Shown here one piece after another: positions 7,383 through 7,912 of a stretch of DNA of 7,912 nucleotides. The DNA comes from Methanobacteriota archaeon. Its GTDB lineage: Archaea; Thermoplasmatota; Poseidoniia; Poseidoniales; Poseidoniaceae. The position numbers and the translations under genes were made by a program. How positions within the stretch are numbered: the stretch's first letter is position 1; each line of letters opens with the position of its first letter. The notes beneath the pieces are model-generated. The model had not been told where the DNA came from. It made no database searches and saw nothing but the letters and a program-made list of their open reading frames with translations. Location: positions 12,856 to 20,767 of the forward strand of contig PADF01000051.1 in the NCBI GenBank assembly GCA_002702945.1, read 5' to 3'.

Positions 7383-7625
7383 ATGTTGTACCCGAAACAA
7401 GACGAAAATGCCGCAATCCCGATTGCAAACTTTATCAGTTTTATACTTGGTCTAATTAGCCTCAGTGCTCTATTTCTCATCAAGTCTATAACTGTATTTT
7501 TACCATTGTTATTTGCTCCAATGGTATGTTTAACACTGTGTTACTTGCTAAAAGTTTCATACAGTAGTGCTAATCAACCGAGTGAAACAGTGAGTGTAAA
7601 TCCAATAAAATTAGATTTAATCTAA
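7383..7625 (+). CDS. Small two-helix membrane protein, function unknown
   Basis: I do not recognise this 80-residue protein. It has a short polar start (MLYPKQDENAA), two hydrophobic segments at about residues 12-33 and 36-56 joined by a turn with K34 and S35, and a polar, Ser/Thr-rich tail of about 24 residues. A helical hairpin in the cytoplasmic membrane is the likely form. Basic residues are few (K5, K34, K57, K76), so topology is uncertain. The pattern SFILGLISL followed by a Pro-containing second helix loosely recalls small LG-SL hairpin families, but this is not an assignment. It is supported as a gene by the well-placed TATA-like box for leaderless expression, by the realistic membrane pattern and by the lack of another gene on either strand here. 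It stands divergent to the Nudix-MBL gene and convergent to the alpha/beta hydrolase. Confidence 0.6.
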   Translation: MLYPKQDENAAIPIANFISFILGLISLSALFLIKSITVFLPLLFAPMVCLTLCYLLKVSYSSANQPSETVSVNPIKLDLI

Positions 7626-7627
7626 TT
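7609..7627. terminator. Perfect 9-bp dyad between convergent genes, possible terminator
   Basis: AATTAGATTTAATCTAATT is a perfect inverted repeat with a single central base. It covers the last codons and stop of the small membrane gene and lies 12 bases past the stop of the alpha/beta hydrolase on the other strand. Past it, the minus-strand sequence is T-rich (AATTTTATTGG), which would suit termination of the hydrolase transcript. It is purely AT-rich apart from one G and one C, so stem stability is low and chance is possible. Confidence 0.35.
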
Positions 7628-7639
7628 ATTATTCAGTGG

Positions 7640-7912
7640 CTATTTATCACTAAAGAATTCGATTAGTAGATTATTTACCTCTGAATGTTGATCTTGTTGA
7701 ACCCAGTGCGAAGCATTGAGGTATTCAACTCGACAATCAGGTACGTCTCTGCTTTTTGGTTCTGCAAGTTTGATGCCTAGATGGCGGTCTTTGCGCCCCC
7801 AAATTACCAAAGTTTTAGCATTAATCACAGACATTGATTTTTTTGAAGAAAATGGATTTCTAAAAACTGCTCTGTAGTAATTTATTGGGCCTCGCAAGTC
7901 TTTTCGATTTTT
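7640..7912 (-). CDS. Alpha/beta hydrolase (epoxide hydrolase-like), C-terminal part
   Basis: The frame is open from the window edge (7912) to the TAG at 7640-7642 and gives the last 90 residues of a protein that usually has about 280-300. The NYYRAVFRNP segment belongs to the end of the cap region. TLVIWGRKDRHLG carries the acid residue of the catalytic triad (D42 of the fragment), and NASHWVQQDQ carries the catalytic His (H69). The spacing and the HWVQQ pattern are typical of epoxide hydrolases and haloalkane dehalogenase relatives. The nucleophile and substrate pocket lie outside the window, so the reaction cannot be named. No true start is visible: the frame runs without a stop to the edge, and TTG at 7895-7897 is internal. 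Confidence 0.9.
   Translation of the reverse strand, partial: KNRKDLRGPINYYRAVFRNPFSSKKSMSVINAKTLVIWGRKDRHLGIKLAEPKSRDVPDCRVEYLNASHWVQQDQHSEVNNLLIEFFSDK

Overview
The window looks archaeal, most likely a mesophilic marine lineage of Thermoplasmatota such as Poseidoniales (marine group II). The grounds are as follows. The large minus-strand gene is an Rqc2/NEMF protein with the C-terminal signature seen in archaea and eukaryotes but not in bacterial RqcH. Ribosome binding sites are GGTGA or GAGGG. One small gene has a TATA-like box about 26 nt before its ATG with no room for a leader. Genes are tightly packed with convergent ends and an ATGA overlap. The lineage is inferred from these traits and from fatty-acid-type genes; it was not tested by any search. 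Base composition is AT-rich throughout, and no segment looks foreign.

Layout, left to right. Bases 1-708 hold the C-terminal 235 residues of a thiolase whose start lies outside the window. Bases 811-2439 (+) encode a DEAD-box RNA helicase with a long Arg/Gly/Asn-rich tail built on ten 15-bp tandem repeats. It converges with no spacer bases on the minus-strand rqcH gene (2440-4614), and a 9-bp inverted repeat spans the two abutting stop codons. Three genes, transcribed right to left, form a probable operon: a Nudix + metallo-beta-lactamase + winged-helix fusion (5701-7215), a zinc-independent VAT1/quinone-reductase-like oxidoreductase (4661-5704, ATGA overlap with the fusion), and rqcH (46-bp gap). 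A 167-bp divergent intergenic region follows, then an 80-residue two-helix membrane protein (7383-7625, +). The window ends with the C-terminal part of an alpha/beta hydrolase (7640-7912, -) that runs off the edge.

Two themes recur. One is RNA and translation: the helicase, and RqcH, which rescues stalled 50S subunits and probably adds tails to nascent chains. The other is acyl-CoA/lipid or small-molecule chemistry: the thiolase, the NUDT19-like (CoA-diphosphatase-type) Nudix domain, the MDR oxidoreductase and the alpha/beta hydrolase. The most unusual item is the Nudix-MBL-winged-helix fusion, which joins two modules whose relatives are usually separate proteins, in one operon with ribosome quality control. 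No RNA genes, CRISPR arrays, insertion sequences or integration sites are visible. No gap between genes exceeds 170 bases.
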